From Pareuzebyella sediminis (GTDB lineage Bacteria; Bacteroidota; Bacteroidia; Flavobacteriales; Flavobacteriaceae), in assembly GCF_008367235.1 (NCBI RefSeq), contig NZ_VTZS01000002.1, forward strand, positions 1 through 64,000: DNA of 64,000 nt, read 5' to 3'. The notes below the pieces were generated by a model. It was not told the DNA's origin and ran no database searches. It worked only from the letters and a program-made list of their open reading frames with translations. Position numbers and translations under genes: made by a program. This document shows positions 28,363-37,664 of this stretch, in pieces. Within the stretch, counting starts at the first letter, position 1. Every line of letters begins with the position of its first letter.

Positions 28363-30498
28363 CTATTTAAGACTGAATGCAAGATACCGATCTCCTGACT
28401 CGGTACCCGCCTTTCCGCCACCACAGGCAAGAACTATGAACTGTCTGCCTTCGATTTCATATACGCTAGGTGTCGCATACCCGGCAAAGGGTAATTTGTA
28501 CTTCCAAAGTTCTTTGCCCGAATCTTTATCAAAGGCCCTAAAATATGAATCTACGGTAGCGGCTATAAACACGAGCCCCCCAGCGGTCACAACCGGTCCA
28601 CCATAATTCGCAGTGCCCGTTTTCGGGATTCCCTTGGCGGTTAACTCCTCGTATTCACCGAGTGGAATTTGCCATTTTATAGTGCCTTGATTTAAATCGA
28701 TAGCCGAAAGGGTACCCCAAGGAGGTTTTATGGCAGGATAACCTTCGGGATCATAAAAACGATTATAGCCTGTATGGTTATAGCGGGATATGCGTTCGTT
28801 GGTTTCTTTACCTGACTCATGCACTTCTAGCTTTTCGCTTAAGGTACCCAATATGAAATCTACCACGGCGGACTTTTCTTCCTCGGGAATATGTTTAAAA
28901 CCGGGCATAAAACCACCCCCAAAATCGATAATTTCTAAAATTTCGGCTCTGTTTTTCCGTTTTGATAATTCCGTTAAGGCCGGATAGGTGCCGGAGCTAT
29001 CGCCTCTCATGTCCTTGCCGTGACACATTACGCAGCGTGTATTATATACTATTTGACCTAGATCTACAGCTTCATCGATGTAACCATCTTGGTGTTCTTC
29101 CAAGGTTATAACACAGGGTATTTCCTTGGCATTGACATAGAGGAGCCCACTTTTTGGATCGAAGGCGGCCCCACCCCAACCCCCTCCTCCATCAAACCCT
29201 GGAAAAACTACTGTTCCTTGTTCACTGGGAGGTATAAAGGCTTCGCCCGTGCGCAATTGAGCTAATCTTCGAGCGACTGAATCATGGGAAGCTTGGGACA
29301 ATCGTGTGATATCTTGCGCAACGAATTGTTGACGCGTAAAAGGTGGCGGTTTCACAGGAAAGGGTTGCGTAGTTGAAGCCAGTTCTCCCTTAATATCAGA
29401 AGGGGGTACCGGGCGCTCCACAATAGGGAATAGTGGTTTTCCAGTGTCCCTGTCCAAAAGAAATACGAATCCCGATTTCGTATGTTGTGCGACGGCTTCA
29501 CGAGACTCCCCTTGATGATTTACGGTGACCAGGGCCGGGGGTGAGGGTACATCACGATCCCAAATATCGTGATGAACTGTTTGAAAGTGCCAGACAGGTT
29601 TGCCGGTATCTGCATGTAAGGCCAAGATACAATTGGCGAAGAGATTTTCGCCATGGCGATTTCCTCCCCAAAAATCGAAAGAGGCGGAACCGGTGGGAAC
29701 ATAAACGATGCCTCTTTTTTTATCTAAAGTCATACCCGCCCAGGCATTGGCCCCTCCGATATTTTGAAATGCATTTTTGGGCCAAGTTTCAAATCCCGGT
29801 TCACCCGGTTGCGGTATAGTATGAAAGACCCATTCAAGGGCTCCGGTTCTGACATTAAAGGCCTGCACGGTTCCTGGGGCGGCATCGGCATTTTCGGACA
29901 CCCTCGTTCCCATGATAATCTTATCCTTGAAAATGACACCTGGGGATGTCGAAACCACATATAGGTCTTGTGCTTTTTGGCCCAGCCCTGTTTTTAATGA
30001 AACTCGGCCGTTTCTCCCAAAATCCTGAACGGTTTTTCCGGTCTTAGCGTCAAGGCAAAACAGGTATTCTCCTGCGGTGAAGAAAATTCGCCGTATCCCT
30101 TCTTGTCCATAATACGTGACTCCCCTATTTACGTTCATTCCGAAGTTGACTTCGACACCAGGGTCAAAAACCCATAATTTTTTACCGGTTTTGGCATTGA
30201 GTGCGAATGTTTTAAGTTTGGGTGAGGTCGCATACAAAATTCCATCGATGACAATCGCATTGCATTGCATTTGAGTGCTCTTTTCAGGGTCGGCGTCTCC
30301 TGTAGCAAACTCCCATGCTACCCTTAACTCGTGCACGTTCTCTTTGTTGATCTGTTCGAGCGGCGTATACTGGGTTCCGTTTGTGCCCAAATAAACAGGC
30401 CAGTCTATACCGGTCGTAGGCGGAGAAACAGAATGATCTTGACAGGCTATTAGCAGCAAAGTCAACGTTAGGAAGAACCCGTAATAAATAATTTTCAT
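28363..30498 (-). CDS. PQQ-dependent dehydrogenase with cytochrome c domain, lipoprotein
   Basis: A 711-residue quinoprotein with an eight-bladed propeller like membrane glucose/alcohol dehydrogenases. The ATG at 30498 gives lipobox LIAC with Cys19, so the enzyme is lipid-anchored in the periplasm. Propeller motifs include GIDWPVYLGTNGTQYTPLEQI, LNAKTGKKLWVFDPG and LFANCILALHADTGKPVWHFQ. A cytochrome c domain is inserted late in the chain, with NTRCVMCHGKDMRG (CxxCH heme site), and the last blade follows with WKYKLPFAGYATPSVYEIEG. It should oxidise a sugar or alcohol and pass electrons through its own heme to the respiratory chain. It is transcribed divergently from the CBM9-like gene. The substrate is unknown. 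Confidence 0.9.
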   Translation of the reverse strand: MKIIYYGFFLTLTLLLIACQDHSVSPPTTGIDWPVYLGTNGTQYTPLEQINKENVHELRVAWEFATGDADPEKSTQMQCNAIVIDGILYATSPKLKTFALNAKTGKKLWVFDPGVEVNFGMNVNRGVTYYGQEGIRRIFFTAGEYLFCLDAKTGKTVQDFGRNGRVSLKTGLGQKAQDLYVVSTSPGVIFKDKIIMGTRVSENADAAPGTVQAFNVRTGALEWVFHTIPQPGEPGFETWPKNAFQNIGGANAWAGMTLDKKRGIVYVPTGSASFDFWGGNRHGENLFANCILALHADTGKPVWHFQTVHHDIWDRDVPSPPALVTVNHQGESREAVAQHTKSGFVFLLDRDTGKPLFPIVERPVPPSDIKGELASTTQPFPVKPPPFTRQQFVAQDITRLSQASHDSVARRLAQLRTGEAFIPPSEQGTVVFPGFDGGGGWGGAAFDPKSGLLYVNAKEIPCVITLEEHQDGYIDEAVDLGQIVYNTRCVMCHGKDMRGDSSGTYPALTELSKRKNRAEILEIIDFGGGFMPGFKHIPEEEKSAVVDFILGTLSEKLEVHESGKETNERISRYNHTGYNRFYDPEGYPAIKPPWGTLSAIDLNQGTIKWQIPLGEYEELTAKGIPKTGTANYGGPVVTAGGLVFIAATVDSYFRAFDKDSGKELWKYKLPFAGYATPSVYEIEGRQFIVLACGGGKAGTESGDRYLAFSLK

Positions 30499-30651
30499 GA
30501 TAATGGAAGCGACTTGAACATACAAGATACAAAATTCGGTAACCGCGCTATAAATACCGGTTTCAGCTAGGAATATAAGCCATACCGTGGCATTTTGGAA
30601 AATATATCATGAAAAAACGTATCTTGAGAGCATTAAAGCCAAACCCTAGTA

Positions 30652-31371
30652 ATGAGAATTTTTTTTGTCCTGGTTTTTTTTCATCTTTTCGGTTTTGGTC
30701 AAGCCACTATGCCAAATGATAAAAAGATGAAGGTAATTAAAATAGAGACTAAAGACGACGTCGATATAGAGGCCATTTCCCGGCTATTAGAAGAGAGGGC
30801 CGAACTTCATGCCATTGATTTAATTAATTGGGATACATTTTCGTACCAACCTAAAGTACACTTTAGGATAGCGCATAATGGTAAGGCGATATGGTTAAAA
30901 TTCTACGTTGAAGAAGAATTTATTTTAGCGGAACGTTCCGAAACCAATTCGGCTACCCATCGCGATAGTTGTGTCGAATTCTTTATCGATCCGTTACAAG
31001 ACGGAAACTATTATAACTTCGAGTTCAATTGTATAGGCACCACACATCTGGCCTACGGACCTGATCGAAAAGACCGATCTTTTATCGATGCAAAGTTGAT
31101 CAAAGACCAAATAAAGACCATGTCATCTTTAGGCGATAAGCCCTTTGAAGAAAAAGGCGGAGGCCATTCTTGGGAGATGACAGTAGTGATCCCCGCCATT
31201 GTATTTAGCCATTCCGATGAAATCGATTTACAAAATTTAAAGGCGAAGGCCAATTTCTATAAATGTGCCGACGATACCTCAAGACCCCATTATTTGACCT
31301 GGAATGCGGTAGGGACGGAACGTCCGGATTTTCATCAACCTGTCTATTTTGGAAATCTGGTTTTTGAGTAG
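30652..31371 (+). CDS. exported CBM9-like carbohydrate-binding protein
   Basis: A 239-residue protein with a signal peptide (MRIFFVLVFFHLFGFGQ) and a single beta-sandwich of the family 9 carbohydrate-binding-like group. Landmarks are RIAHNGKAIWLKFYVEEE, THRDSCVEFFIDP, YYNFEFNCIGTTHLAYG and the C-terminal QPVYFGNLVFE. No catalytic domain is attached. In related genomes such single-domain proteins sit beside sugar oxidoreductases, and here it lies between two PQQ dehydrogenases. It probably presents or senses a sugar in the periplasm. A TATCTTGA box at 30620-30627 lies 25 bases ahead of the ATG. Confidence 0.75.
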   Translation: MRIFFVLVFFHLFGFGQATMPNDKKMKVIKIETKDDVDIEAISRLLEERAELHAIDLINWDTFSYQPKVHFRIAHNGKAIWLKFYVEEEFILAERSETNSATHRDSCVEFFIDPLQDGNYYNFEFNCIGTTHLAYGPDRKDRSFIDAKLIKDQIKTMSSLGDKPFEEKGGGHSWEMTVVIPAIVFSHSDEIDLQNLKAKANFYKCADDTSRPHYLTWNAVGTERPDFHQPVYFGNLVFE

Positions 31372-31419
31372 CACGGATTATTTCCATTGACAACAAGGGG
31401 AACGTCGCGGTTTTACCTT

Positions 31420-31442
31420 AAATGTGCTCGAACACATTTTTT
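31420..31442 (+). terminator. weak hairpin with T-run after the CBM9-like gene
   Basis: AAATGTG, a six-base loop and CACATTT form a perfect seven-pair stem at 31420-31439, followed by TTT. It lies 49 bases after the stop of the CBM9-like gene. The stem is AT-rich, so it may be a weak terminator. A second perfect seven-pair hairpin, TTTCCTT/AAGGAAA, follows at 31447-31467. Confidence 0.35.
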
Positions 31443-31537
31443 ATGATTTCCTTGTTTCATAAGGAAAAGTATTTTACCTTAATCCTCGGAGAGGACCTTA
31501 TTTTGTCAAGGCGGTTACTATTTTTAATTCTTCAAAA

Positions 31538-33301
31538 ATGCGTATGGTTTCTCATATAAAAGAAGCTTTTCTTTTGTTCGGTGTAGCACTAATCTTCGTA
31601 CAATGCGAAACTGACGTGCGTGACGGTGGTCTCGCTTTACCGGAGGGGTTCAAGTCTGCAGTTGTAGTGGATAGTATTTCTGAAACTGTCAGGCACCTAG
31701 CGGTAACGGACGATCATATCATATATGCAAAATTGAGAAATGCCAATGACACTGCCTCTGTTGTAGCACTACAAGATACTAATGGTGATAGTTACGCAGA
31801 TATTATTGAAAAGTTTGGGGGACAGGGCCAAAAAGAAAGATGGAGCTATGCTACGGCCATGAGGATTTACAATGGCTACATCTATTATAGTTCGGATTTG
31901 GTGGTGTATCGGCAAAAACTTAAAAAAGGCACGCTGATACCCGAGGGCGATATTGAAATAGTACTCACCGATGACCACGAACACGGTAAGCATGAGCATA
32001 TTGGTAAACCTATCGCTTTCGATAATAAGGGTCATATGTACGTGCCCTTTGGAGCGCCATCCAATGCATGCCAACAGCCAAAGCGCACGCCCAATTCTCC
32101 CGGCTTGGATCCTTGCCCACAATTAGAAGACCACGCAGGCGTTTGGCGTTTTGATGCTAATAAGTTGGGGCAGACACAAAAAGACGGGTACAAATACGCC
32201 TCGGGTATACGTAGTCTGGTCGCGATGAATTGGAATCCGGTCGACGAAGAGCTCTATGGTGTGATGCACGGGAGAGACGATTTGTTACGATTATGGCCAG
32301 ATCGGTACAGTGCGCACGAGAGTGCCTTGTTGCCTTCTGAAGAATTCATGCGCATTACCGAGGGGTCTCACTTTGGATGGCCCTATTGCTATTATGATCA
32401 GATAAAGGGTAAGAAGGTACTGGCTCCAGAGTATGGCGGTGACGGAGATATCGTTGGCCGCTGTTCCGATTATGAAGACCCCATTCTTGGATTTCCTGGT
32501 CATTGGGCCCCCAATGATTTGCTGTTCTATGAGGGCGATCAATTTCCGGAACATTATAAAAATGGAGCTTTCATTACTTTCCATGGGTCAACTAATAGGG
32601 CTCCTTATCCGCAATCAGGATATATCGTAGGCTTCGTACCTTTTGAGGATGGAAAGCTAAGTGGTGATTTTGAAGTATTTGCAGATGGATTTGCTGAGGT
32701 AGACCCCATTGTGAACACCAAAGATGCCGCCCATAGACCTATGGGATTGGCTGTGGGTCCTGATGGAGAGCTTTACATATCGGATTCAGTAAAGGGTAAA
32801 ATTTGGAAGGTTAGCTATGAGGGTGATAAAGATGAATTTGGAGATCAACAATTGTTGGCGATGGAGGAGCGTAAGAACAGATCGAACGTGCGTACACCCG
32901 ATGTCGAAAAAGACAACCTCTTGCCTAAAAATTTGATTGGGGGTGCCAAGATTTATCAGCAATACTGTAGTGCATGCCATCAAATGAACGGTAGGGGCGC
33001 TTCTGGAAGGTTTCCGCCATTAACAAAGACCGATTGGGTGACTGGTGACAAAGAACGTCTGATCAAGGTTTTGTTGAATGGTATGGAGGGTAGTTTGAAG
33101 GTAGGAGAAGAGGTTTATAATGGGGTTATGCCACAACATCGTTTTTTGAACGATACCGAAACTGCTCAAGTACTGACATTTGTTCGGTCTAGTTTTGGTA
33201 ATGAGGCTTCCGAAATAAATGCAGATGAAGTCGAGAAAGTTCGTAAAAGACAAGAGGAAAGCGGAGTTCCCATAGCGCCTATCCAAGCTACAACCGAATA
33301 A
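31538..33301 (+). CDS. PQQ-type sugar dehydrogenase fused to cytochrome c
   Basis: A 587-residue protein with a hydrophobic N-terminus ending at FVQC (probable lipoprotein). The body is a six-bladed propeller of the soluble glucose/sorbosone dehydrogenase group. Signs are LAVTDDHIIYAKLRN, KYASGIRSLVAMNWNPVDEELYGVMHGRDDL, GSHFGWPYCYYD, FPGHWAPNDLLFYEG and HRPMGLAVGPDGELYISD. A C-terminal cytochrome c follows, with QYCSACHQMNGRGASGRFPP (heme site CSACH) and a likely Met ligand in NGVMPQH. It should oxidise a sugar or aldehyde outside the cytoplasm. It precedes the PIG-L-amidohydrolase-PLP lyase-TRAP cluster, which suggests it makes the aldonic acid that those genes use. Confidence 0.85.
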   Translation: MRMVSHIKEAFLLFGVALIFVQCETDVRDGGLALPEGFKSAVVVDSISETVRHLAVTDDHIIYAKLRNANDTASVVALQDTNGDSYADIIEKFGGQGQKERWSYATAMRIYNGYIYYSSDLVVYRQKLKKGTLIPEGDIEIVLTDDHEHGKHEHIGKPIAFDNKGHMYVPFGAPSNACQQPKRTPNSPGLDPCPQLEDHAGVWRFDANKLGQTQKDGYKYASGIRSLVAMNWNPVDEELYGVMHGRDDLLRLWPDRYSAHESALLPSEEFMRITEGSHFGWPYCYYDQIKGKKVLAPEYGGDGDIVGRCSDYEDPILGFPGHWAPNDLLFYEGDQFPEHYKNGAFITFHGSTNRAPYPQSGYIVGFVPFEDGKLSGDFEVFADGFAEVDPIVNTKDAAHRPMGLAVGPDGELYISDSVKGKIWKVSYEGDKDEFGDQQLLAMEERKNRSNVRTPDVEKDNLLPKNLIGGAKIYQQYCSACHQMNGRGASGRFPPLTKTDWVTGDKERLIKVLLNGMEGSLKVGEEVYNGVMPQHRFLNDTETAQVLTFVRSSFGNEASEINADEVEKVRKRQEESGVPIAPIQATTE

Positions 33302-33516
33302 GGTTTATATGCTCAAGGAAAGAGATAACATCCATATAGGCTCCGTTTGTAAGCATTTTTATATTCGTATCGATAGTTATGTAAAAGACTAGATTGTCTA
33401 ACACTTATCATGCGAAGGCCGGTGTGTTAAAGTTTAAAACATAAGAGGGTTCCTTCATTAGAGTGAGGGTTTAGTGTAATATGATAATGATGGCAATCGG
33501 AAAAGGAGCATAGCAA

Positions 33517-34491
33517 ATGGAAAGAAGATCATTTTTAGGTAATACTATCGCCATGGGTTTGACCCCTTTGACCTTTGGACAGGAGCAAAAGGAAAGCGCT
33601 CATCAACCCGTGACGATAGAAAAGTTTCGGTCAGGGAAACCCCACAGAGGTAAGGTTTTGGCGGCGATTCAACCCCATTCTGATGATATTCCCATTTTTG
33701 CGGGTGGCACGGTCGCTAAATTAATAAAGGAAGGCTATACGGGCTATCTCATACGAACAAGCAACGATGACCATGCTGGAAGAGGGGAAACGGTGGGAGA
33801 AGTAATTCGAAACAATGAGAAGGATAATGAGGAAGTTGCAAAAGCCTTGGGCTTGACCAAAGTATATAATTTGGGCTATCGGAATCACAGAATGGACAAT
33901 ATCAGTATTCAAGAATTACGGGGTCGGTTGATTTTCCTCTTTCGACTGTTAAAGGTCGATACGGTCATCTCTTATGACCCTTGGGGGCATTATGAAGAGA
34001 ATCCAGATCATTATATTACCGCAAAGGCGGTAGAGTCGGCCCGATGGATGGCCGGTGGGAGATTGGATTACCCCGAACACTTCGAAGCCGGGTTATCGCC
34101 TCATTCGGTGAAGGAAAGATACTATTTTGCACGCGGACCGCAATTGGTCAACAGAATTGTCGATATCAGTGAAACCATAGATGATAAAGTAGCATCCAAT
34201 CGTGTTATCGTAACTCAAGGCCCGGGAGGAAATGCAGGCACAAGATTACGCGACCGCCTCGAAAAAGAAGGAAAATATTTGCCTGTATTGGGCGATAAGA
34301 AAGAAAGTTCCAACCACAATTATATCAAACATTTTGTTCTTGATATAGATTCGATGGCCACTAGAGGGGTTCCTTCTGATCGGGAAATAGGTAAAACCCA
34401 TGGCCTTGATTGGGCAGAGAGGTTTCATTATATCGGGCCTACGGTCTCCAAACTGGAAGAATACATTGAAGCCAATGCAAAAATAAAGTAG
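33517..34491 (+). CDS. exported PIG-L/LmbE-family deacetylase
   Basis: A 324-residue zinc-dependent N-deacetylase of the PIG-L family, whose members remove acetyl from GlcNAc-type substrates. The zinc site PHSDD is present, with His54, Asp56 and Asp57 (most relatives read HPDD), and a second His in NPDHYITAKAV. The N-terminus MERRSFLGNTIAMGLTPL has two arginines followed by a hydrophobic run, the pattern of a short Tat signal. The start has one of the few clear Shine-Dalgarno sites in the window (AAAAGGAG near 33500). The gene leads a run of co-directional genes up to 41825 and is followed after only 2 bases by the frame of the amidohydrolase. Confidence 0.85.
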   Translation: MERRSFLGNTIAMGLTPLTFGQEQKESAHQPVTIEKFRSGKPHRGKVLAAIQPHSDDIPIFAGGTVAKLIKEGYTGYLIRTSNDDHAGRGETVGEVIRNNEKDNEEVAKALGLTKVYNLGYRNHRMDNISIQELRGRLIFLFRLLKVDTVISYDPWGHYEENPDHYITAKAVESARWMAGGRLDYPEHFEAGLSPHSVKERYYFARGPQLVNRIVDISETIDDKVASNRVIVTQGPGGNAGTRLRDRLEKEGKYLPVLGDKKESSNHNYIKHFVLDIDSMATRGVPSDREIGKTHGLDWAERFHYIGPTVSKLEEYIEANAKIK

Positions 34492-34526
34492 AAATGAACG
34501 ATTATAACGAATTCAAGAAGAACAGT

Positions 34527-35777
34527 ATGAAAACTCAGTCTCGATTTATATACATAAGTATTTTATTTACTTTTTTTATCACGTCTTCCGCCTTAGGACA
34601 AAATTTTGATATCCTTATTAAAAATGGGCATGTCATCGATGCAAAAAATGGCATTGATAAAGTCATGGACGTAGCTATAAAAGACGGGGAAATTGTTGAA
34701 ATTGCCGCTAACATTGGCGCAAATAATGCCGCCACTACAATTGATGCATCCGGGCTTTATGTCGCCCCTGGACTTATCGATATCCATAGTCATAATTTTC
34801 ACGGGACCATACCCAATGCCTACTTGAGCAATAGTTTTACGGCCCTGCCACCAGACGGTTTTACATTTCGATCAGGGGTCACGACGATTGTCGATCTGGG
34901 TGGTGCCGGGTGGCGTAATTTTCGGGTATTCAAAGATCAGGTAATTGACCATTCCAAAACGCGGGTGTTATCGGTATTGAATATCGTTGGTTCGGGTATG
35001 AAGGGCGGGGCTATAGAACAGAACTTGGCCGATATGGACCCGAAGTTGACCGCGATGGTCGCCAGACAGTTTCCTCAGTATATAGTAGGAGTGAAATTGG
35101 CGCATTATCAGGGGTTTGATTGGACACCAACCGAGAGGGCGGTAGAGGCAGGAAAATTGGCCGATATACCAGTAGTAATCGATTTCGGGGGTAGCCAACC
35201 CGAACTTTCACTTGAGACCCTATTGATGGAAAAGCTGCGCCCGGGTGATATTTTTACCCATACTTATGCCCATGTAAAGGGAAGGCAGCCCGTGGTCAAT
35301 GCCGATAATCAAGTAGAAGACTTTGTTTGGGCGGCCCAAAAAAGGGGTGTCATCTTCGATGTCGGCCATGGAGGTGGTAGCTTTTTGTTCGAACAAGTAG
35401 TGCCTGCCATGAAACAGGGTTTTAAACCGAATACGATCAGTACGGATCTGCATACGGGAAGCATGAACGGTGGAATGAAAGACATCGTAAACATCATGTC
35501 GAAATTTTTGAACCTCGACATGCCATTGGCCGAAGTAGTGGCGGCCACGACTTGGAATTCCGCACAGGCAATTAAAAGGCCCGAACTGGGGCATTTGTCG
35601 AAAGGGGGCATAGCTGATATAGCTATTTTAAGTTTGAAAAAAGGAGATTTTGGTTTTATCGATAGTCAGGGCAAGCGCATGAAAGGGAATCAGCGACTTC
35701 AGTGTGAACTGACAATACGTGATGGAAAAGTGGTCTATGACCTTAACGGATTGGCCGCGGCGGATTGGGACGAATAA
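34527..35777 (+). CDS. exported amidohydrolase/deacetylase
   Basis: A 416-residue metal-dependent hydrolase of the dihydroorotase/N-acyl-amino-acid deacetylase type. The ATG at 34527 gives a clean signal peptide (MKTQSRFIYISILFTFFITSSALGQ); the longer frame from 34494 adds 11 residues. The metal ligands can be followed: GLIDIHSHNFHG (HxH), VGVKLAHYQ (candidate carboxylated Lys), FTHTYAH, DVGHGG and STDLHTG (catalytic Asp). In Firmicutes and enterobacteria, cytoplasmic members of this subfamily lie beside SelA-like ammonia lyases and a keto-deoxy aldolase. Here the same pair appears with export signals. It should remove an acyl or carbamoyl group from an amino compound. Confidence 0.85.
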   Translation: MKTQSRFIYISILFTFFITSSALGQNFDILIKNGHVIDAKNGIDKVMDVAIKDGEIVEIAANIGANNAATTIDASGLYVAPGLIDIHSHNFHGTIPNAYLSNSFTALPPDGFTFRSGVTTIVDLGGAGWRNFRVFKDQVIDHSKTRVLSVLNIVGSGMKGGAIEQNLADMDPKLTAMVARQFPQYIVGVKLAHYQGFDWTPTERAVEAGKLADIPVVIDFGGSQPELSLETLLMEKLRPGDIFTHTYAHVKGRQPVVNADNQVEDFVWAAQKRGVIFDVGHGGGSFLFEQVVPAMKQGFKPNTISTDLHTGSMNGGMKDIVNIMSKFLNLDMPLAEVVAATTWNSAQAIKRPELGHLSKGGIADIAILSLKKGDFGFIDSQGKRMKGNQRLQCELTIRDGKVVYDLNGLAAADWDE

Positions 35778-35878
35778 GTACAACGGCCAGAATACATGTA
35801 GATGGGTCATAGAGTAGACCCTAAACCTACAGTTCATATCATATAGTAGAGGAAGAATAATTTAAATAATCAAATAGA

Positions 35879-36376
35879 ATGAAAATGGAAACCAAAACAA
35901 CGAGAAGAGCATCGTTTAAAAAAATAGGAACGGGCCTAGCCGCTTTATTTGGCATAGGATCCGTGAGTGCCATGACCAAAGACACAAACGCATTCACGGC
36001 GAAAAAGGTAAAAAAAGAAGTGGTGGGTGAAATTATAACCGACCAAGATATTCCCCTTTTCTCGGGGGCGGTCAAACATGGCAATACACTATATATCGCT
36101 GGTAAAGGCGCACATACCGAACCTTTTGAAATTAAGGCACATACAGAAATCGTACTTCAAGAATTACAAAAGGAATTGGAAAGAAATGGTTCGTCCATGG
36201 ATAAAGTGCTGAAAGTCAATGTCTATCTTGCCGATTTAGGGGATTATAAAGCGATGAACGAAGTTTTTCGAGGGCGTTTTGGTAAAAACCCACCAGTGCG
36301 AACCACCGTGGCCACTTATGGAGGGGTGCCTGGTAATTCGTTGGTAGAAATGGACTGTATTGCGGCCATAGATTAA
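35879..36376 (+). CDS. Tat-signal RidA-family imine deaminase (first copy)
   Basis: A 165-residue protein. Residues about 45-165 are a RidA (YjgF/UK114) domain: PLFSGAVKHGNTLYIAGKGA, VLQELQKELERNGSSMDKVLKVNVYLADL, and PPVRTTVATYGGVPGN with the key Arg. The Glu of the active site in the usual IEIEAIA is replaced by Asp in VEMDCIA. The N-terminus (TTRRASFKKIGTGLAALFGIG) looks like a Tat signal, so the protein is probably periplasmic. RidA proteins hydrolyse reactive enamine/imine products made by PLP enzymes, and the next gene encodes one with its own Tat signal. A second ATG at 35885 is an alternative start. Confidence 0.85.
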   Translation: MKMETKTTRRASFKKIGTGLAALFGIGSVSAMTKDTNAFTAKKVKKEVVGEIITDQDIPLFSGAVKHGNTLYIAGKGAHTEPFEIKAHTEIVLQELQKELERNGSSMDKVLKVNVYLADLGDYKAMNEVFRGRFGKNPPVRTTVATYGGVPGNSLVEMDCIAAID

Positions 36377-36398
36377 TTAAATTTAAGTCAGAAAAGTT

Positions 36399-37622
36399 AT
36401 GAGTAGTAGAAGAAAAGCATTAAAAACTCTTTCGACACTCCCAATAGTTGGAGGGTTGCTAGGGCCAAGTTTGGTATCCGCAAAAGTCGCGGAAGAACTA
36501 GTTAAAAAACCGGCGGAGTTGGCAGGTCGCGATTTTTTCAAAGAATTGGGTATTCGAACCTTTATCAATGCGGCAGGTACCTATACCTCGATGACTGGTT
36601 CTTTGATGCGCAAAGAAGTAACCGACGCTATCACTTTCGGTACGACGGAATATGTAAACCTCGATGAATTACAGGATAAGGTAGGGGAGCGTATAGCCGA
36701 GTTGCTCGACTGTGAATACGCAACCGTTTCCTCTGGTGCTTTCGGAGCCATGACCATTGGTCTTGCAGGCATCATTTGCGGAATGGATAACGAAAAAGTC
36801 AAACAGCTACCAGATACAACTGGCCTTAAAAACGAGGTCATTGTGCAGGAGGAACACGATATTGGGTATACCCATGCCTTGATGAATACCGGCGCCAAAA
36901 TAATTTCCGTAAAAGGAACGAAGGAACTCGAAAAGGCCATTACTAAAAATACGGCCATGCTATGGTTCTTGAATGCCAATACCGATGCCGGTCAAATCTC
37001 GAGAGAAGAATTTGTGGCTTTGGGTAAAAAACATGGTATCCCAACATTTATTGACTGTGCAGCCGATGTACCTCCGGTTGAAAATCTTTTTAAGTTTACA
37101 AAAATGGGATTTGATCTGGTTTGTTTTTCTGGAGGAAAGGGCATACGTGGCCCTCAAAGTGCTGGGCTATTGTTAGGTAAACGAAAGTACATAGAAGCCG
37201 CACGTTTACACACGCCACCCCGGGGCACGACTATTGCCAGGGGAATGAAAGTGAATAAAGAAGAGGTTTTAGGTATGTTGGTCGCTTTAGAAATGTACTT
37301 GGCCAGAGACCATGAAAAAGAGTGGGAACTTTGGGAAAACCAAATCAAATTAATTAGTGACAGTGCTTCATCCGTCGCAGGGGTGGAGACCGAAATACAT
37401 GTCCCCCCACATGCCAATCACGTACCTAGCCTTAAAATTCGTTGGGATGAGAGCGTGGTGAAAATTACTCCCGATGAACTACGTAGACAATTGCGCGATG
37501 GGCATCCTTCGATTGAAACGGTAGGAAACAAAGAAGAAGTAGGTATTACCACTTGGATGATGGAGCCCGGCCAAGAACGCGTCGTGGCCCATCGTATAAA
37601 GGAAATTCTTGAAAATGCGTAA
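36399..37622 (+). CDS. Tat-signal SelA-fold PLP enzyme, D-glucosaminate-lyase-like
   Basis: A 407-residue fold-type I PLP enzyme of the SelA/DgaE group, whose best known members are selenocysteine synthase and D-glucosaminate-6-phosphate ammonia-lyase. Motifs are FFKELGIRTFINAAGTYTSMTGS, CEYATVSSGAFGAMTIG, TFIDCAADVPP and CFSGGKGIRGPQSAGLLLG with the PLP Lys247, then HTPPRGTTIARGMKVNKEE. There are no selenium genes nearby, and the start MSSRRKALKTLSTLPIVGG is a Tat-type signal, so tRNA is not the substrate. It should remove ammonia from a hydroxylated amino acid in the periplasm to give a 2-keto-3-deoxy acid. It sits between two exported RidA proteins and ahead of a TRAP transporter. Confidence 0.85.
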   Translation: MSSRRKALKTLSTLPIVGGLLGPSLVSAKVAEELVKKPAELAGRDFFKELGIRTFINAAGTYTSMTGSLMRKEVTDAITFGTTEYVNLDELQDKVGERIAELLDCEYATVSSGAFGAMTIGLAGIICGMDNEKVKQLPDTTGLKNEVIVQEEHDIGYTHALMNTGAKIISVKGTKELEKAITKNTAMLWFLNANTDAGQISREEFVALGKKHGIPTFIDCAADVPPVENLFKFTKMGFDLVCFSGGKGIRGPQSAGLLLGKRKYIEAARLHTPPRGTTIARGMKVNKEEVLGMLVALEMYLARDHEKEWELWENQIKLISDSASSVAGVETEIHVPPHANHVPSLKIRWDESVVKITPDELRRQLRDGHPSIETVGNKEEVGITTWMMEPGQERVVAHRIKEILENA

Positions 37623-37664
37623 TATTGAAGTGATTATACGAACCAAAATCAAAAATTAGATACC

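Noticed and set aside
35309-35611. Long minus-strand frame inside the amidohydrolase gene
   Set aside because: It is the shadow of a strong plus-strand gene and has no protein-family features.
36399-37622. Selenocysteine synthase (SelA)
   Set aside because: The fold matches, but a Tat-type signal, lack of selB or selenium genes nearby, and the RidA/TRAP context point to a catabolic lyase.
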